DNA from: Streptomyces sp. Root431
GTDB lineage: Bacteria; Actinomycetota; Actinomycetes; Streptomycetales; Streptomycetaceae
Length of the DNA stretch: 64,000 nt
Reading direction: 5' to 3'
Assembly: GCF_001426585.1 (NCBI RefSeq)
Contig: NZ_LMEI01000009.1
Coordinates: 258,694-322,693, forward strand
Below are positions 16,493 to 27,197 of the stretch, piece by piece (the first letter of the stretch is position 1; every line of letters starts with the position of its first letter). A model generated the notes under the pieces. The model searched no databases. It was not told the origin of the DNA and was given only the letters and a program-made list of their open reading frames with translations. The position numbers were made by a program, and so were the translations under genes.

Positions 16493-17074
16493 TCAACGTG
16501 ACGCGCAGCGGACAGCGGCCTGCCGCGTGCCTTGGTCACACCCCGTGATCGCCCAGCGCTCGTGGTCCCGCCAGGCTCCGTCGATGAACAGCATCGCGGG
16601 CGAGAAGCCCTCCAGGCGGAAGCCCGCGCGGCGGACGAGCGCGCGGGAGGCGGTGTTGCCGGGCTGGATGTTCGCCTCCAGGCGGTGCAGTTCCAGGGGC
16701 CCGAAGGCATAGGCCAGGACGAGGCCGAGGGCCTCGGTGAGCAGTCCGCGTCCGGCGGCGTGCGCGAAGGCCCCGTAGCCGAGGGCGCCGCTGCGGAAGG
16801 CTCCCCGGACGATGTTGTTGATGTTGACGAAGCCGGCGATCCGGTCGCCCTCGGTGTGCTCGCACACCAGGAAGCCGGCGCGCGCCGGGTCCCCGACGAG
16901 CGCGCCCGCGTAGCCGGCGTACGCCTCGGGCGTGCACGGCGGGAACAGCCAGGGCCGGTGGAGCTCGCGGCTCTCGCGGGCGCGGGCGGTGAACTCCTCG
17001 GCGTCGTCCGGGGAGAAGGGGCGCAGGCCCACACGGGGCCCGGCGGCGAGAAAACGTCCAAGATCGTCGGGCAT
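16493..17074 (-). CDS. RimJ/RimL-type GNAT acetyltransferase
   Basis: The 193-residue protein contains VGLRPFSPDDAEEF, IAGFVNINNIVRGAFRSGALGY in part, AHAAGRGLLTEALGLVLAYAF as the acetyl-CoA loop, and LEANIQPGNTASRALVRRAGF. These are the hallmarks of ribosomal-protein-alanine-type acetyltransferases. The true acceptor may be a protein N-terminus or a small amine. The start at MPDDLGRF is the only reasonable ATG. Confidence 0.87.
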   Translation of the reverse strand: MPDDLGRFLAAGPRVGLRPFSPDDAEEFTARARESRELHRPWLFPPCTPEAYAGYAGALVGDPARAGFLVCEHTEGDRIAGFVNINNIVRGAFRSGALGYGAFAHAAGRGLLTEALGLVLAYAFGPLELHRLEANIQPGNTASRALVRRAGFRLEGFSPAMLFIDGAWRDHERWAITGCDQGTRQAAVRCASR

Positions 17075-17164
17075 GGACCCAGGCTAGAGCCAGTCCGGCG
17101 GGTCGGGCCCGCTCCCCCGCACCACGCCCGCCGGACCGCACCCGGCGGATCAGCGGCGGGCGGA

Positions 17165-17518
17165 TCAGCGGCGGGCGGTGCGGACGCGGTGCGGGCAGGT
17201 CTCGCCCTTGCGTACGACTCCGATCGTGACGGCCGTCCGCCGGTCGAGCTCCGTGCCCGCCGCCGGGTACTGCGTGCACACCCTCCAGTTCGGCGGCCAC
17301 AGCACCCGCCGGTCCCGTCCGCTCGCGTCGTGGACGTCGAGGCGGGTCCGGCGGTCGAGCCGGGTGAAGACCTTCCAGAGCGGCACGCTCAGGAGGTCCG
17401 GCATGGGCGGCCGCGCCCCGGCGTCCTCGCCCGGCACGGCGGGTTCCTCGGCCGAGGAGACGGCGACGGCCGCGAGCGCGAGGACGGCGGTCGCGACCAC
17501 CGCGGCGGCCCGTCTCAC
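17165..17518 (-). CDS. secreted PASTA-like protein
   Basis: The 117-residue protein has a hydrophobic N-terminal segment (residues 3-20) serving as a signal peptide or anchor, then an acidic linker and one PASTA-like unit: MPDLLSVPLWKVFTRL, a short DxSGRDRRV turn, NWRVCTQYPAAGTEL, then VTIGVVRKGETCP. PASTA units bind cell-wall peptides in other proteins; binding here is inferred. Two Cys, in RVCTQ and ETCP, could form a disulfide. Its GTG overlaps the stop of the upstream LapA-like gene by four bases, so they are coupled. Confidence 0.72.
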   Translation of the reverse strand: MRRAAAVVATAVLALAAVAVSSAEEPAVPGEDAGARPPMPDLLSVPLWKVFTRLDRRTRLDVHDASGRDRRVLWPPNWRVCTQYPAAGTELDRRTAVTIGVVRKGETCPHRVRTARR

Positions 17519-17769
17519 TTCTGCCTCCGGGCCGCGGCGTAGTAGCCGCAGGCGGCGCCGAGGACGGCGGTCGCGAGGAGCGCCAGGTAGAGCGGCATGG
17601 ACACCTCGGGGATGAGGATCCGGATCCTGACCTCGCGGGTGTTCTCGAAGATGAAGACCAGAGTGAGGACCGCGACCACCGTCATCGCGATCCGGCCCGG
17701 GGTGAAGGCTCCGCTGAACCGGGACGTGCCGCCCGCGGGGGGCGCCCCTGACGTCTGCTTCGGACTCAT
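17515..17769 (-). CDS. LapA-like (DUF1049) small membrane protein
   Basis: The 84-residue protein has two membrane segments, RIAMTVVAVLTLVFIFENTR and MPLYLALLATAVLGAACGYY, separated by EVRIRILIPEVS. The FxxENTxxVxIxxL signature is that of LapA/DUF1049 proteins. The ATG follows GGAGGAGAGG. It is translationally coupled to the PASTA-like gene downstream. Confidence 0.82.
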   Translation of the reverse strand: MSPKQTSGAPPAGGTSRFSGAFTPGRIAMTVVAVLTLVFIFENTREVRIRILIPEVSMPLYLALLATAVLGAACGYYAAARRQK

Positions 17770-17904
17770 GCCCGGCCCTCTCCTCCGTCGTGCCGTCGGT
17801 GGTGCCCGTCGGTCGTACCCGGCCCGCGCCGCGGGACCAGCCGTGGGACCAGAATGGGGTGAGTCCAGCCTCACCGTGACGGTGGGAAGAGCCGTACGGG
17901 TGAC

Positions 17905-17932
17905 TTGTCAGACAACGTGGGCCGACTACGGT
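17905..17932 (+). promoter_or_regulatory. GntR promoter with TTGTCAGACAA operator over the -35 box
   Basis: The perfect palindrome TTGTC-A-GACAA spans 17905-17915. Its TTGTCA half reads as a -35 box, and TACGGT at 17927-17932 fits a -10 box after a 16-base spacer. Repressor bound there would block the gntR promoter. The same 14-base core occurs at the adenosine deaminase start. Confidence 0.65.
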
Positions 17933-17971
17933 GGTCCCGGACACCGGCGGGAACCACACGAGGAGGCGGCC

Positions 17972-18766
17972 GTGGCGGTCAGCGGACAGCGGCGGCGGCC
18001 GGTCGTGGCGCTGTACGAGCGGATCGCGGACGCCGTCCACGACGGCACCTACCCGCCCGGCTCGACGCTCCCCTCCGAGCCGAAGCTCGCGGCCGAACTG
18101 GGCGTGAGCCGGCCCGCCCTGCGCGAGGCGCTGCTGCTGCTCCAGGAGGACGGGGTGCTGACCGTGCGCCGCGGGGTCGGCCGGACCGTCAACGACCGTC
18201 CGCCGCGGCGGGGGTTCGAGCAGATCCAGCCGCTGGAGGAGCTCATCGGCGCGGGGGAGCCGCTGCGCGTGCGGGCGCTGCTGCGGACGGTGGAGGAGCC
18301 CACCGACTTCACTACGCAGCACCTGCTCGCCCCGGCCCGCGCCGAGCTGCGGTTCTGGGAGTCTGTGCTGGCCGGGGAGGGTACGGCGGCGGCGCTGAGC
18401 CACGAGTGGGCGGCGGCGGACGACGTGCTGGACCGGGTCCACCCCGAGTTCGCGCGCGCCCTGCGGGCCACGGATCCCGCCGCCTCAGGGAAGGGTGCGG
18501 GCACCGCGCGGAGCGGCGGGACCGCCCCCGCGGCCTCGATGCTCGCGGTCCTGGTCGCGGCCTCGCGGGAGACGGCCCTGAGCGCGCACAGCGGCATCAC
18601 GGCGACGCTGCTCGGGCGGCGGCGCGGGGACCAGCTGGGCCGCCCCGCGGACACCCCGGCCGTCCTGGTCACCCAGGTCGTCCGGGTCGGGGAGACCCCG
18701 ATCCTGGCCGCCAAGCACATGCTGCCGACGGGTGCGCCCGCGCTGCCGGTGCTCCAGTCGCACTGA
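17972..18766 (+). CDS. GntR/HutC-family transcriptional regulator
   Basis: The 264-residue DNA-binding regulator has a winged-helix domain (YERIADAVHDGTYPPGSTLP then SEPKLAAELGVSRPALREAL and LTVRRGVGRTV) and a C-terminal UTRA-like ligand domain ending VTQVVRVGETPILAAKHMLP. GTG is preceded by AGGAGG at six bases. The operator over its own -35 and a twin operator at the next gene suggest that it represses itself and adenosine deaminase, with a purine-related or other small ligand; the ligand is inference. Confidence 0.87.
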   Translation: MAVSGQRRRPVVALYERIADAVHDGTYPPGSTLPSEPKLAAELGVSRPALREALLLLQEDGVLTVRRGVGRTVNDRPPRRGFEQIQPLEELIGAGEPLRVRALLRTVEEPTDFTTQHLLAPARAELRFWESVLAGEGTAAALSHEWAAADDVLDRVHPEFARALRATDPAASGKGAGTARSGGTAPAASMLAVLVAASRETALSAHSGITATLLGRRRGDQLGRPADTPAVLVTQVVRVGETPILAAKHMLPTGAPALPVLQSH

Positions 18767-18794
18767 GCGGTACGGAGACGGGGCGCCGTGCCGC

Positions 18795-18873
18795 GTAGAG
18801 ACGGGCCTCGCCCCACGTAGAGACGGGCCTCGCCCCACGTAGAGACGGGCCTCGCCCCAGGTAGAGACGGCCC
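18795..18873. repeat. 22-bp tandem repeat, about 3.5 copies
   Basis: Units starting GTAGAGACGGGCCTCGCCCC begin at 18795, 18817, 18839 and 18861, with exact 22-base spacing; the last is partial and diverges after 13 bases. They lie just after the gntR stop and before the ada promoter, with no coding sense. This is a variable-number repeat rather than CRISPR, because there are no spacers. Confidence 0.9.
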
Positions 18874-18978
18874 CCGACCCACGCCGTCGCCCCGCGTCGC
18901 GGCGGGCCCCACCCCGCCTCGAACAGCGTCGAACGTCGCCCTTTCCCGGCCGTAGCCGCACTCCCGTCGGCCGTGGCG

Positions 18979-19009
18979 TACACTTCCCCGCCATGCACTT
19001 GTCTGACAA
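18979..19009 (+). promoter_or_regulatory. leaderless promoter and GntR-type operator of the adenosine deaminase gene
   Basis: TACACT at 18979-18984 fits a -10 box only nine bases from the ATG, and no Shine-Dalgarno site precedes it, so the mRNA probably begins at or next to the start codon. The palindrome TTGTC-T-GACAA at 18999-19009 lies inside codons 3-6. It matches the site upstream of gntR over 14 bases except for the central base. Confidence 0.6.
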
Positions 19010-20081
19010 CCCTGCCACGCCTGCCGCCGCCACCGTCTCCGAGTGGATCCGCCGGGCCCCCAAGGCCGTTCTCCACGACCACCTCGACGGCGGGCTGCGC
19101 CCCGCGACGATCATCGAGCTGGCGCGGGAGCACGGCTACACCGCGCTGCCGACCGAGGACCCGGCCGAGCTCGCGGTCTGGTTCCGGGACGCCGCCGACT
19201 CCGGCTCGCTGGAGCGGTACCTGGAGACCTTCGCCCACACCTGCGCGGTGATGCAGACCCGCGAGGCGCTGACCCGCATCGCGGCCGAGTGCGCCGAGGA
19301 CCTGGCGGCGGACGGCGTCGTCTACGCCGAGATCCGTTACGCCCCCGAGCAGCACCTGGAGGGCGGGCTGACCCTCGACGAGGTCGTCGAGGCGGTGAAC
19401 GACGGCTTCCGCGAGGGCGAGCGCCGCTCCGGCGGCCGGATCACCGTCCGTACGCTCCTCACCGGCATGCGGCACACGGACCGCTCCCTGGAGATCGCGC
19501 GGCTCACGGTCGCCCACCGGGAGAACGGCGTGGCGGGCTTCGACATAGCCGGCGGCGAGATCGGCAACCCGCCGGCCCGCCACCTCCCCGCCTTCCAGCA
19601 CCTGAAGCGGGAGAACTGCCACTTCACGATCCACGCGGGCGAGGCCGTCGGCGCGGAGTCGATCCACGAGGCCGTGCAGGTCTGCGGCACGGAGCGGATC
19701 GGCCACGGCGTGCGGATCACCGACGACATCGCCGAGGACGGCACCCTCGGCGCGCTCGCCGCGTACGTCCGGGACAACCGCATCGCCCTGGAGGTCTGCC
19801 CGACCTCGAACCTCCAGACCGGCGCCGCCAAGGACTACGCCTCGCACCCGATCGACGAGCTGCGCCGCCTCGGCTTCCGGATCACGCTCAACACCGACAA
19901 CCGTCTGGTCTCCGGCACCACCATGAGCGAGGAGTTCCAGCACATGGTGGACGCCTTCGGCTACGGCCCCGAGGTGTTCGAGGAGTTCACGGTCGCCGCC
20001 CTGGACGCCGCCTTCCTGCCGCTGCCGGAGCGGCAGCGGCTGATCGACGAGTTCGTCCGTCCCGGGTACGCCGCGCTCTGA
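18993..20081 (+). CDS. add: adenosine deaminase
   Basis: The 362-residue cytosolic enzyme hydrolyses adenosine or deoxyadenosine to inosine and ammonia in purine salvage. [14 protein letters not shown] gives the HxH zinc ligands, FTIHAGEA the His and catalytic Glu, GHGVRI the catalytic His region, and ITLNTDNRL the zinc-binding Asp. The last reads TDN where many family members have TDD, a variant common in actinobacteria (memory). Length is normal. The gene is probably leaderless and carries a GntR-type operator in its first codons. Confidence 0.92.
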   Translation: MHLSDNPATPAAATVSEWIRRAPKAVLHDHLDGGLRPATIIELAREHGYTALPTEDPAELAVWFRDAADSGSLERYLETFAHTCAVMQTREALTRIAAECAEDLAADGVVYAEIRYAPEQHLEGGLTLDEVVEAVNDGFREGERRSGGRITVRTLLTGMRHTDRSLEIARLTVAHRENGVAGFDIAGGEIGNPPARHLPAFQHLKRENCHFTIHAGEAVGAESIHEAVQVCGTERIGHGVRITDDIAEDGTLGALAAYVRDNRIALEVCPTSNLQTGAAKDYASHPIDELRRLGFRITLNTDNRLVSGTTMSEEFQHMVDAFGYGPEVFEEFTVAALDAAFLPLPERQRLIDEFVRPGYAAL

Positions 20082-20090
20082 CCCGCCCGG

Positions 20091-21875
20091 CTACCCCACC
20101 CTTCCCGCGACGAGGGGAAGCTCCAGCGTCCCCGTGTCCTCGGGGGCGCTGGTGACGATCACGGGCTTGACGCCCCGGTTGCCGAAGTAGGCCGAGTCGC
20201 TGGCCGCGATCACGAACTCCAACCGGTGGCCGGCCTCGTAGCGGTGCACGATGCCCGGCAGCTCGACCGTGAACGGGCGGGTCACGTCGGGCACCCGGAC
20301 GGGTGCGACGAGCCGGTTGACGAGGGTCTTCGTGCCGTCGGGCGCGACGTCGTAGAGCTTCGCGAAGAGGACGAGCTTGTCGGCCGCGTCGCGTGAGCCC
20401 TGGACGCGTTCGGTCCTCGGCGAGACGACCTTGAGGGTGGCCTTCGGGGCGCCGACGAGGTCGACGGGCGCGGCGAGCGGGGCGCTGCTCCAGCCGAGGT
20501 AGGTGCCGGCCGTGTCGTACGGCCGGGGGTCGGGCAGGCCGATCATCCCGGCGAGCGAGGACTCCGAATGGCTCGTCGGGAACAGCCAGTTGGTGTACTG
20601 GCGTGAGCCCCGGGCGACCTTCGTCCGGTTGTCGACAAGCTTGCCGTCGCCGGAGAGGTACAGCTTCTGGCTGAGCGCCGGAACCCGGGCGGCGGTGCCG
20701 TAGCCGCTCTGCCCCTCGCGATACCACGCGAACGCGGGCCCGGTGTCGGCGGTCGGGTCCTTGCGGAGATGGCGGTCGAACCAGGCGAGGACGCGCTGCC
20801 CGACGTAACTGGTCTCCAGGTTGCCCTGACCGAGGTCGAGTTCGCCGGGCTTCTGACCTCCGCTGTGTCCCCAGGACTGCCAGATCATCCGGGTGTCGAC
20901 GCCGCGCTGCCGCAGCCGGTCGTAGGTCGCCCGGGCCTCGTTGAGGTTGAAGAGGCTGTCGGACTGGCCCTGGACGATCAGGGTGGGTGCCTTGACCCGG
21001 TCCAGGTACGAGACCGGGGAGACGCTGCGGGCGAAGGCGAGCATCTTCTCGGTCTCGGCGGCCGGGTACCGGCCGGAGTTGAGGAGCCGCACGGTGTCAC
21101 AGGCGTCGGTGACGAAGTGCAGGCAGCCGAGCGAGTTGATCCGGCTGGGGTCGAGAGAGGGCGAGAGCAGCGGCTGCCCCTCCCCCATCAGGTAGAAGCC
21201 GTTGGCCCACTGCCACTTGAAGACGCCGGGGGTCGACCGGTCGGCGGCGTTGGGGGCGAGGGAGTACGCGAGGTCGTTCCAGGTGATGAGGGGGACGAGG
21301 GCGTCGATGCGGGGGTCGACGGAGGCGGCGGCGAGCTGGACGGCGCCGCCGTAGGAGCCGCCGATCATGCCGACCCGGGGGTCGCCCGCGCCGTCGCGGA
21401 CGACGAAGTCGGCGCGGGTGCCGTCGTCGGCGGTCCGTACGCCTGCGAGGAAGTCGACGAGCCGGGCCGCGGCCCGGCCGTCGATCTCCGGGTCGTCGAG
21501 GGAGATCAGGCAGCCGGATGTGCCGAAGCCGAGGCCCGAGTAGACGAGGCCGACGTAGCCGCGCTCGGCGAAGGCCTTGCCGATGGCGTCGGTGGAGCCG
21601 TCGCTCTTGCTCCCGCCGAAGCCGTTGGTGGCGAGGACGGCGGGTGCGGGGTGCCCGGCGTCCACGCCCGCCGGACGGTAGAGGTCGGCGTCGACGGCGC
21701 AGGTGCGGCCGCCCGCCTCGACGGTGAACCGGAGCGGGGTCACGGTGTACGCGCCGGCGGCGGTCTCTGCCTCGGCGCCGTTCGCCGGTGCGGCGAGGGC
21801 GAGTGGCGCGGCCAGGGCGGCCGCACCGGCCACGAGCGCGAGGATCCTGCGGGACCGGGGCACGGCACGGGACAC
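20091..21875 (-). CDS. secreted CocE/NonD or Xaa-Pro dipeptidyl-peptidase-like hydrolase
   Basis: The product (594 residues) starts with an Arg-rich n-region and the hydrophobic ILALVAGAAALAAPLALAA, a Sec signal peptide. The alpha/beta-hydrolase domain has VGMIGGSYGGAV (nucleophile Ser), VQGQSDSLFN (Asp) and SWGHSGG (His). The C-terminal 180 residues are a jelly-roll (PepX_C-like) domain. It probably cleaves Xaa-Pro peptides or esters outside the cell. The GTG start was chosen behind GGAGGT; a longer in-frame start is 12 bases up. A 24-base TetR-type palindrome lies upstream. Confidence 0.85.
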   Translation of the reverse strand: MSRAVPRSRRILALVAGAAALAAPLALAAPANGAEAETAAGAYTVTPLRFTVEAGGRTCAVDADLYRPAGVDAGHPAPAVLATNGFGGSKSDGSTDAIGKAFAERGYVGLVYSGLGFGTSGCLISLDDPEIDGRAAARLVDFLAGVRTADDGTRADFVVRDGAGDPRVGMIGGSYGGAVQLAAASVDPRIDALVPLITWNDLAYSLAPNAADRSTPGVFKWQWANGFYLMGEGQPLLSPSLDPSRINSLGCLHFVTDACDTVRLLNSGRYPAAETEKMLAFARSVSPVSYLDRVKAPTLIVQGQSDSLFNLNEARATYDRLRQRGVDTRMIWQSWGHSGGQKPGELDLGQGNLETSYVGQRVLAWFDRHLRKDPTADTGPAFAWYREGQSGYGTAARVPALSQKLYLSGDGKLVDNRTKVARGSRQYTNWLFPTSHSESSLAGMIGLPDPRPYDTAGTYLGWSSAPLAAPVDLVGAPKATLKVVSPRTERVQGSRDAADKLVLFAKLYDVAPDGTKTLVNRLVAPVRVPDVTRPFTVELPGIVHRYEAGHRLEFVIAASDSAYFGNRGVKPVIVTSAPEDTGTLELPLVAGRVG

Positions 21876-21915
21876 GAAGACCTCCACGCTGAGGGCGACA
21901 CCGAGAGCCCCACGG

Positions 21916-21939
21916 GGTACCTACCGACTGGTAGGTACC
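21916..21939. promoter_or_regulatory. TetR-type operator palindrome
   Basis: GGTACCTACC-GACT-GGTAGGTACC is a perfect 10-base inverted repeat around four bases, 41-64 bases upstream of the hydrolase start. The TACC...GGTA pattern is typical of TetR-family operators. No TetR gene is adjacent, so the regulator would act in trans. Confidence 0.6.
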
Positions 21940-21957
21940 GGGGCAGCGCCCATGCTG

Positions 21958-21969
21958 TGACACGTGTCA
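21958..21969. promoter_or_regulatory. perfect palindrome TGACACGTGTCA
   Basis: A 12-base perfect palindrome 19 bases from the TetR-type dyad, about 83-94 bases from the hydrolase start. TGACACGTGTCA resembles several bacterial dimeric-regulator sites. It may be a second operator or an activator site. Confidence 0.45.
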
Positions 21970-21974
21970 TACGC

Positions 21975-22006
21975 CCGTCAACGCGCGCGACGAAGGTTGT
22001 TGACGG
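21975..22006 (-). terminator. candidate hairpin downstream of the LD-carboxypeptidase gene
   Basis: CCGTCAAC and GTTGACGG form eight-base arms around 16 bases. It begins 43 bases after the carboxypeptidase stop on the minus strand. No T-run follows, and the loop is long, so termination strength is uncertain. Confidence 0.35.
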
Positions 22007-22048
22007 AGATTCAGTGAAGACCGTCCGTCGCGGGCGCGGGCTCCCGCC

Positions 22049-22998
22049 TCATCGCAGAGCCGGTACGTCGAGGGTGAGCGTGCCCTCGTCCGCGTCGAGC
22101 ACGCCGGGCACGCCCAGGGGCACGGTCAGCGCCGTCGCGCTGTGGCCGAAGCCCAGCTCCTCCACCACGGGTATGCCGAGGCCGCCGAGCCGGTCCACGA
22201 GGACCGCCCGCACGTCCTCGTACGGGCCGCACTCCTCCCACGAGCCGAGGCCGACGCCCGCGACACCGTCCAGCCAGCCGGAACGCAGCAGTTGGGTGAG
22301 GATCCGGTCGAGCCGGTACGGCTCCTCCCCCACGTCCTCCAGGAGCAGCAGCCCGCCGCGCGCCGAGGGCCTGCCGTGCGGGGTGCCGAGGTCGGCGGCG
22401 AGCAGGCTGACGCAGCCGCCGAGCGTGACCCCGCGGGCGCGGCCGGGGACCAGCGCCCGCGCCGTCTCCAGGCCGAGCGTCCGTACCGATTCCGGCTCGA
22501 ACAGCGTGGCCCGCAGCGACTCCTGGGTGTGCGGGTCCGCCAGGAAGGTGGCGGCGGCGACCATCGGTCCGTGGAGCGTGGCGCGTCCCGTCCGGACGGC
22601 GAAGGCCTCGTGCAGGGCGGTCACGTCGCTGTAGCCGACGAACGCCTTGGGCCCGGCCGCCCGGATCGCCGCCCAGTCGACGAGGTCCACCATGCGCTGC
22701 ACCCCGTAGCCGCCGCGCGCGCAGATCACTGCGGAGACCGAGGGGTCGCAGTAGGCCTCCGTCAGGTCGCGGGCCCTCGCCCGGTCCGCGCCCGCGAGGT
22801 AGCCGAGGGTGGGGTGGGCGTCGAGGACGTGCGGGGCGACCACCGGGTCCAGGTCCCAGCCGCGCAGGATGTCGAGCCCGGCCCGGAGCCGCTCCTCGGG
22901 TATGGGCCCGCTGGGGGCGACGACGGCGACCCGCGCCCCGGGGCGGAGGCGCTCGGCCCGGGTGAGGGGTTCGGCGGTGGTGTGCGGGGCGTTCCGGG

Positions 22999-23002
<4 letters not shown>
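22049..23002 (-). CDS. ldcA: LD-carboxypeptidase (S66 family)
   Basis: The 317-residue cytosolic serine peptidase should release the terminal D-Ala from murein tetrapeptides by cleaving the L,D bond. AVVAPSGPIPEERL opens the fold, FVGYSDVTALHEA carries the nucleophile Ser, LLLEDVGEEPYRLDR the catalytic Glu, and GFGHSATALTVPLG the His. GTG overlaps the stop of the upstream S9 peptidase by four bases. It is the last gene of a four-gene peptidase operon. Confidence 0.88.
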
Positions 23003-25014
<2,012 letters not shown>

Positions 25015-25036
25015 CTCGACTCCCCCTGTCACGTTC

Positions 25037-26371
25037 CTACGCGGACTTCAGATAGTGGTCGAGCACCCGGACACCGAAGTGCAGGGCGTCGACCGGGACG
25101 CGCTCGTCGACGCCGTGGAAGAGCGCCCCGTAGTCGAGCTCCGGAGGCAGCCGGAGCGGCGAGAATCCGTAGCCGGTGATGCCGAGCCGGGAGAACTGCT
25201 TGGCGTCGGTGCCGCCGGACATGGTGAACGGCACGACGTGCCCGGCCGGGTCGAAGCGCTCGACGGCGGCCCGCAGCTTCGCGAAGGTCGGCGAGTCGAC
25301 CGGGGCCTCCAGGGACACCTCCCGGTGGTGGAACTCCCACTCCACGTCGGGCCCGGTGAGCGCGTCCATGGTCGTGGCGAACTCCTCCTCGCCGCCGGGC
25401 AGCGTCCGCCCGTCGATATACGCGACGGCCTGGCCCGGGATGACGTTGACCTTGTAACCGGCCTTCAGCATCGTCGGGTTGGCGCTGTTGCGGACGACCG
25501 GTGCGAGGAGTGCGGCGGCGGGTCCGAGCTTGTCGAGGAGGAGGTCGACGTCGAGGTCGGGTGCGCTCGTGTCGACGTCGATGCCGTACAGCGCGGCGAG
25601 TTCGGTGAGGGCGGCGCGGACGGTGGTGGTGAGGCGGACGGGCCAGGTGTGCGCGCCGATCCTGGCCACGGCGGAGGCGAGGCGGGTGACGGCGTTGGCC
25701 GTGTTCACCTTGGAGCCGTGGCCGGCCCGGCCGTGGGCGGTCAGCTTGAGCCAGGCGGTGCCCCGCTCCCCCGCCGCGATCGGGTAGAGGGTCGTGCCGG
25801 GCTGCGGGTGGAAGCTGAACGCCCCGGACTCGCTGATGCCTTCCGTGCAGCCCTCGAAGAGCGCGGCGTGACGGTCGGCCAGGAAGCCGGAGCCGTCGTC
25901 GGCGCTTGCCTCCTCGTCGGCGGTGTACGCGAGGACGATGTCGCGGCGCGGCCGGACGCCCTGCCGGGCCCAGGAGCGGACGACGGCCAGGACCATCGCG
26001 TCCATGTTCTTCATGTCGACGGCGCCGCGCCCCCACACGACCCCGTCGCGGACCTCCCCGGAGAAGGGGTGCACGCGCCATTCGGCCGGGTCGGCGGGGA
26101 CCACGTCGAGGTGGCCGTGGACGAGGAGTGCGTCGGCCGTGGGGTCGGTGCCGGGGATGCGCGCCACGACGTTGGTGCGGCCGGGGGTCCGCTCCAGGAG
26201 GGCGGGTTCGAGTCCGGCGGCGGCGAGCCGCTCGGCGACGTACTCGGCGGCGGGACGCTCACGGCAGTCGCCGTCGCCGTGGTTGGTGGTGTCGATGCGG
26301 ATGAGCTCGGAGGTGAAGGTGACCACCTCGTCGAGCGCCGTCGTGTCCGGGCCCCGGACCTCCTCAGCCAT
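25037..26371 (-). CDS. M20-family zinc dipeptidase/deacylase
   Basis: The 444-residue cytosolic metallopeptidase has LLVHGHLDVVP (His and Asp ligands), GRGAVDMKNMDAM (bridging Asp), YTADEEAS (catalytic Glu and ligand Glu), and FTMSGGTDAKQFSRLG near the end, followed by the late His. A dimerisation domain lies near residues 200-320. Its ATG overlaps the end of the M55 gene by eight bases. The family includes succinyl-diaminopimelate desuccinylase and carboxypeptidases, so this paralogue could act on dipeptides from murein. Confidence 0.9.
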   Translation of the reverse strand: MAEEVRGPDTTALDEVVTFTSELIRIDTTNHGDGDCRERPAAEYVAERLAAAGLEPALLERTPGRTNVVARIPGTDPTADALLVHGHLDVVPADPAEWRVHPFSGEVRDGVVWGRGAVDMKNMDAMVLAVVRSWARQGVRPRRDIVLAYTADEEASADDGSGFLADRHAALFEGCTEGISESGAFSFHPQPGTTLYPIAAGERGTAWLKLTAHGRAGHGSKVNTANAVTRLASAVARIGAHTWPVRLTTTVRAALTELAALYGIDVDTSAPDLDVDLLLDKLGPAAALLAPVVRNSANPTMLKAGYKVNVIPGQAVAYIDGRTLPGGEEEFATTMDALTGPDVEWEFHHREVSLEAPVDSPTFAKLRAAVERFDPAGHVVPFTMSGGTDAKQFSRLGITGYGFSPLRLPPELDYGALFHGVDERVPVDALHFGVRVLDHYLKSA

Positions 26372-27197
26372 ACTGCTCCTCCACCGCGGCCGAGACGATG
26401 GTCGTGACCGCCTTGAACGTGCGAATTGCCTCGTACATCGTCTCTCCCGTGTAGGAGACGCGCCGCTCACCGCTCCGCGCCACGCCGGGAACCACCGTGG
26501 CGGCCGCGCCCAGGTGGTCGGCGTCGAACTCCAGCTCCACCGTGAACGGCCCGCCGCGGACCGGTTCGTGCCGTACGGCGAGCGCGGTCGCGTCCTTCGC
26601 CGCCGCTCTGATGTCGGCGGCGGTCCTGGCCGGGGTGCGGCACACCGCCGCGTACCGCGAGACGTGGTCCTTGACGGCGACCTTGCGGGCCTCCGGCGCG
26701 TACCCGAGGGCGTCCTCGCAGGTCAGGTCGTCGCCGGTGACGAGCACGACCGGGACGCCGTACTCCGCGACCACATGGGCGTTGAGCAGGCCCTCGCTCG
26801 CCCGCTCGCCGTTCAGCCAGACGCCCGTGATCGAGTTGGCCAGGTACGTGTGCGCGAGGACGCCCTCGCTGCCCGCGCCCGTGTGGTAGCCGACGAACGC
26901 GATGCCGTCGACGTCCCCGTGCTGCACGCCCTCGACCATCGACAGCGACTTGTGCCGTCCGGTGAGCATCTCGGCGCGCTCGTCGAGCCGCTCCAGGAGC
27001 AGGTTCCGCATGCTCGAGTGCGCCTCGTTGATCAGCACCTCGTCGGCGCCGCCGTCGAAGAAGCCGAGCACGGCCGCGTTCACGTCGGACGTGAACATCG
27101 CGCGGCAGCGCTCCCACTGGGGCGTACCGGGCAGCACGTCGGCGGGCCAGGTCACACCGGTCGCGCCTTCCATGTCGGCGCTGATGAGGATCTTCAT
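26364..27197 (-). CDS. M55 D-aminopeptidase (DppA-like)
   Basis: The 277-residue zinc peptidase begins MKILISADMEGATGV, whose ISxDxEG is the metal-binding signature of the M55 family. NEAHSSMRNLLLERLD and FVGYHTGAGSEG carry further His ligands, and LVTGDDLTCEDAL follows. DppA cleaves N-terminal D-amino acids, preferably D-Ala-D-Ala. It heads an operon with M20, S9 and S66 peptidases. I chose MKILIS over a GTG nine bases up because family members begin there. Confidence 0.9.
   Translation of the reverse strand: MKILISADMEGATGVTWPADVLPGTPQWERCRAMFTSDVNAAVLGFFDGGADEVLINEAHSSMRNLLLERLDERAEMLTGRHKSLSMVEGVQHGDVDGIAFVGYHTGAGSEGVLAHTYLANSITGVWLNGERASEGLLNAHVVAEYGVPVVLVTGDDLTCEDALGYAPEARKVAVKDHVSRYAAVCRTPARTAADIRAAAKDATALAVRHEPVRGGPFTVELEFDADHLGAAATVVPGVARSGERRVSYTGETMYEAIRTFKAVTTIVSAAVEEQYG

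Noticed and set aside
18795-18873. Possible CRISPR array
   Set aside because: The 22-base units are directly adjacent with no spacers and no cas genes nearby, so it is a simple tandem repeat.
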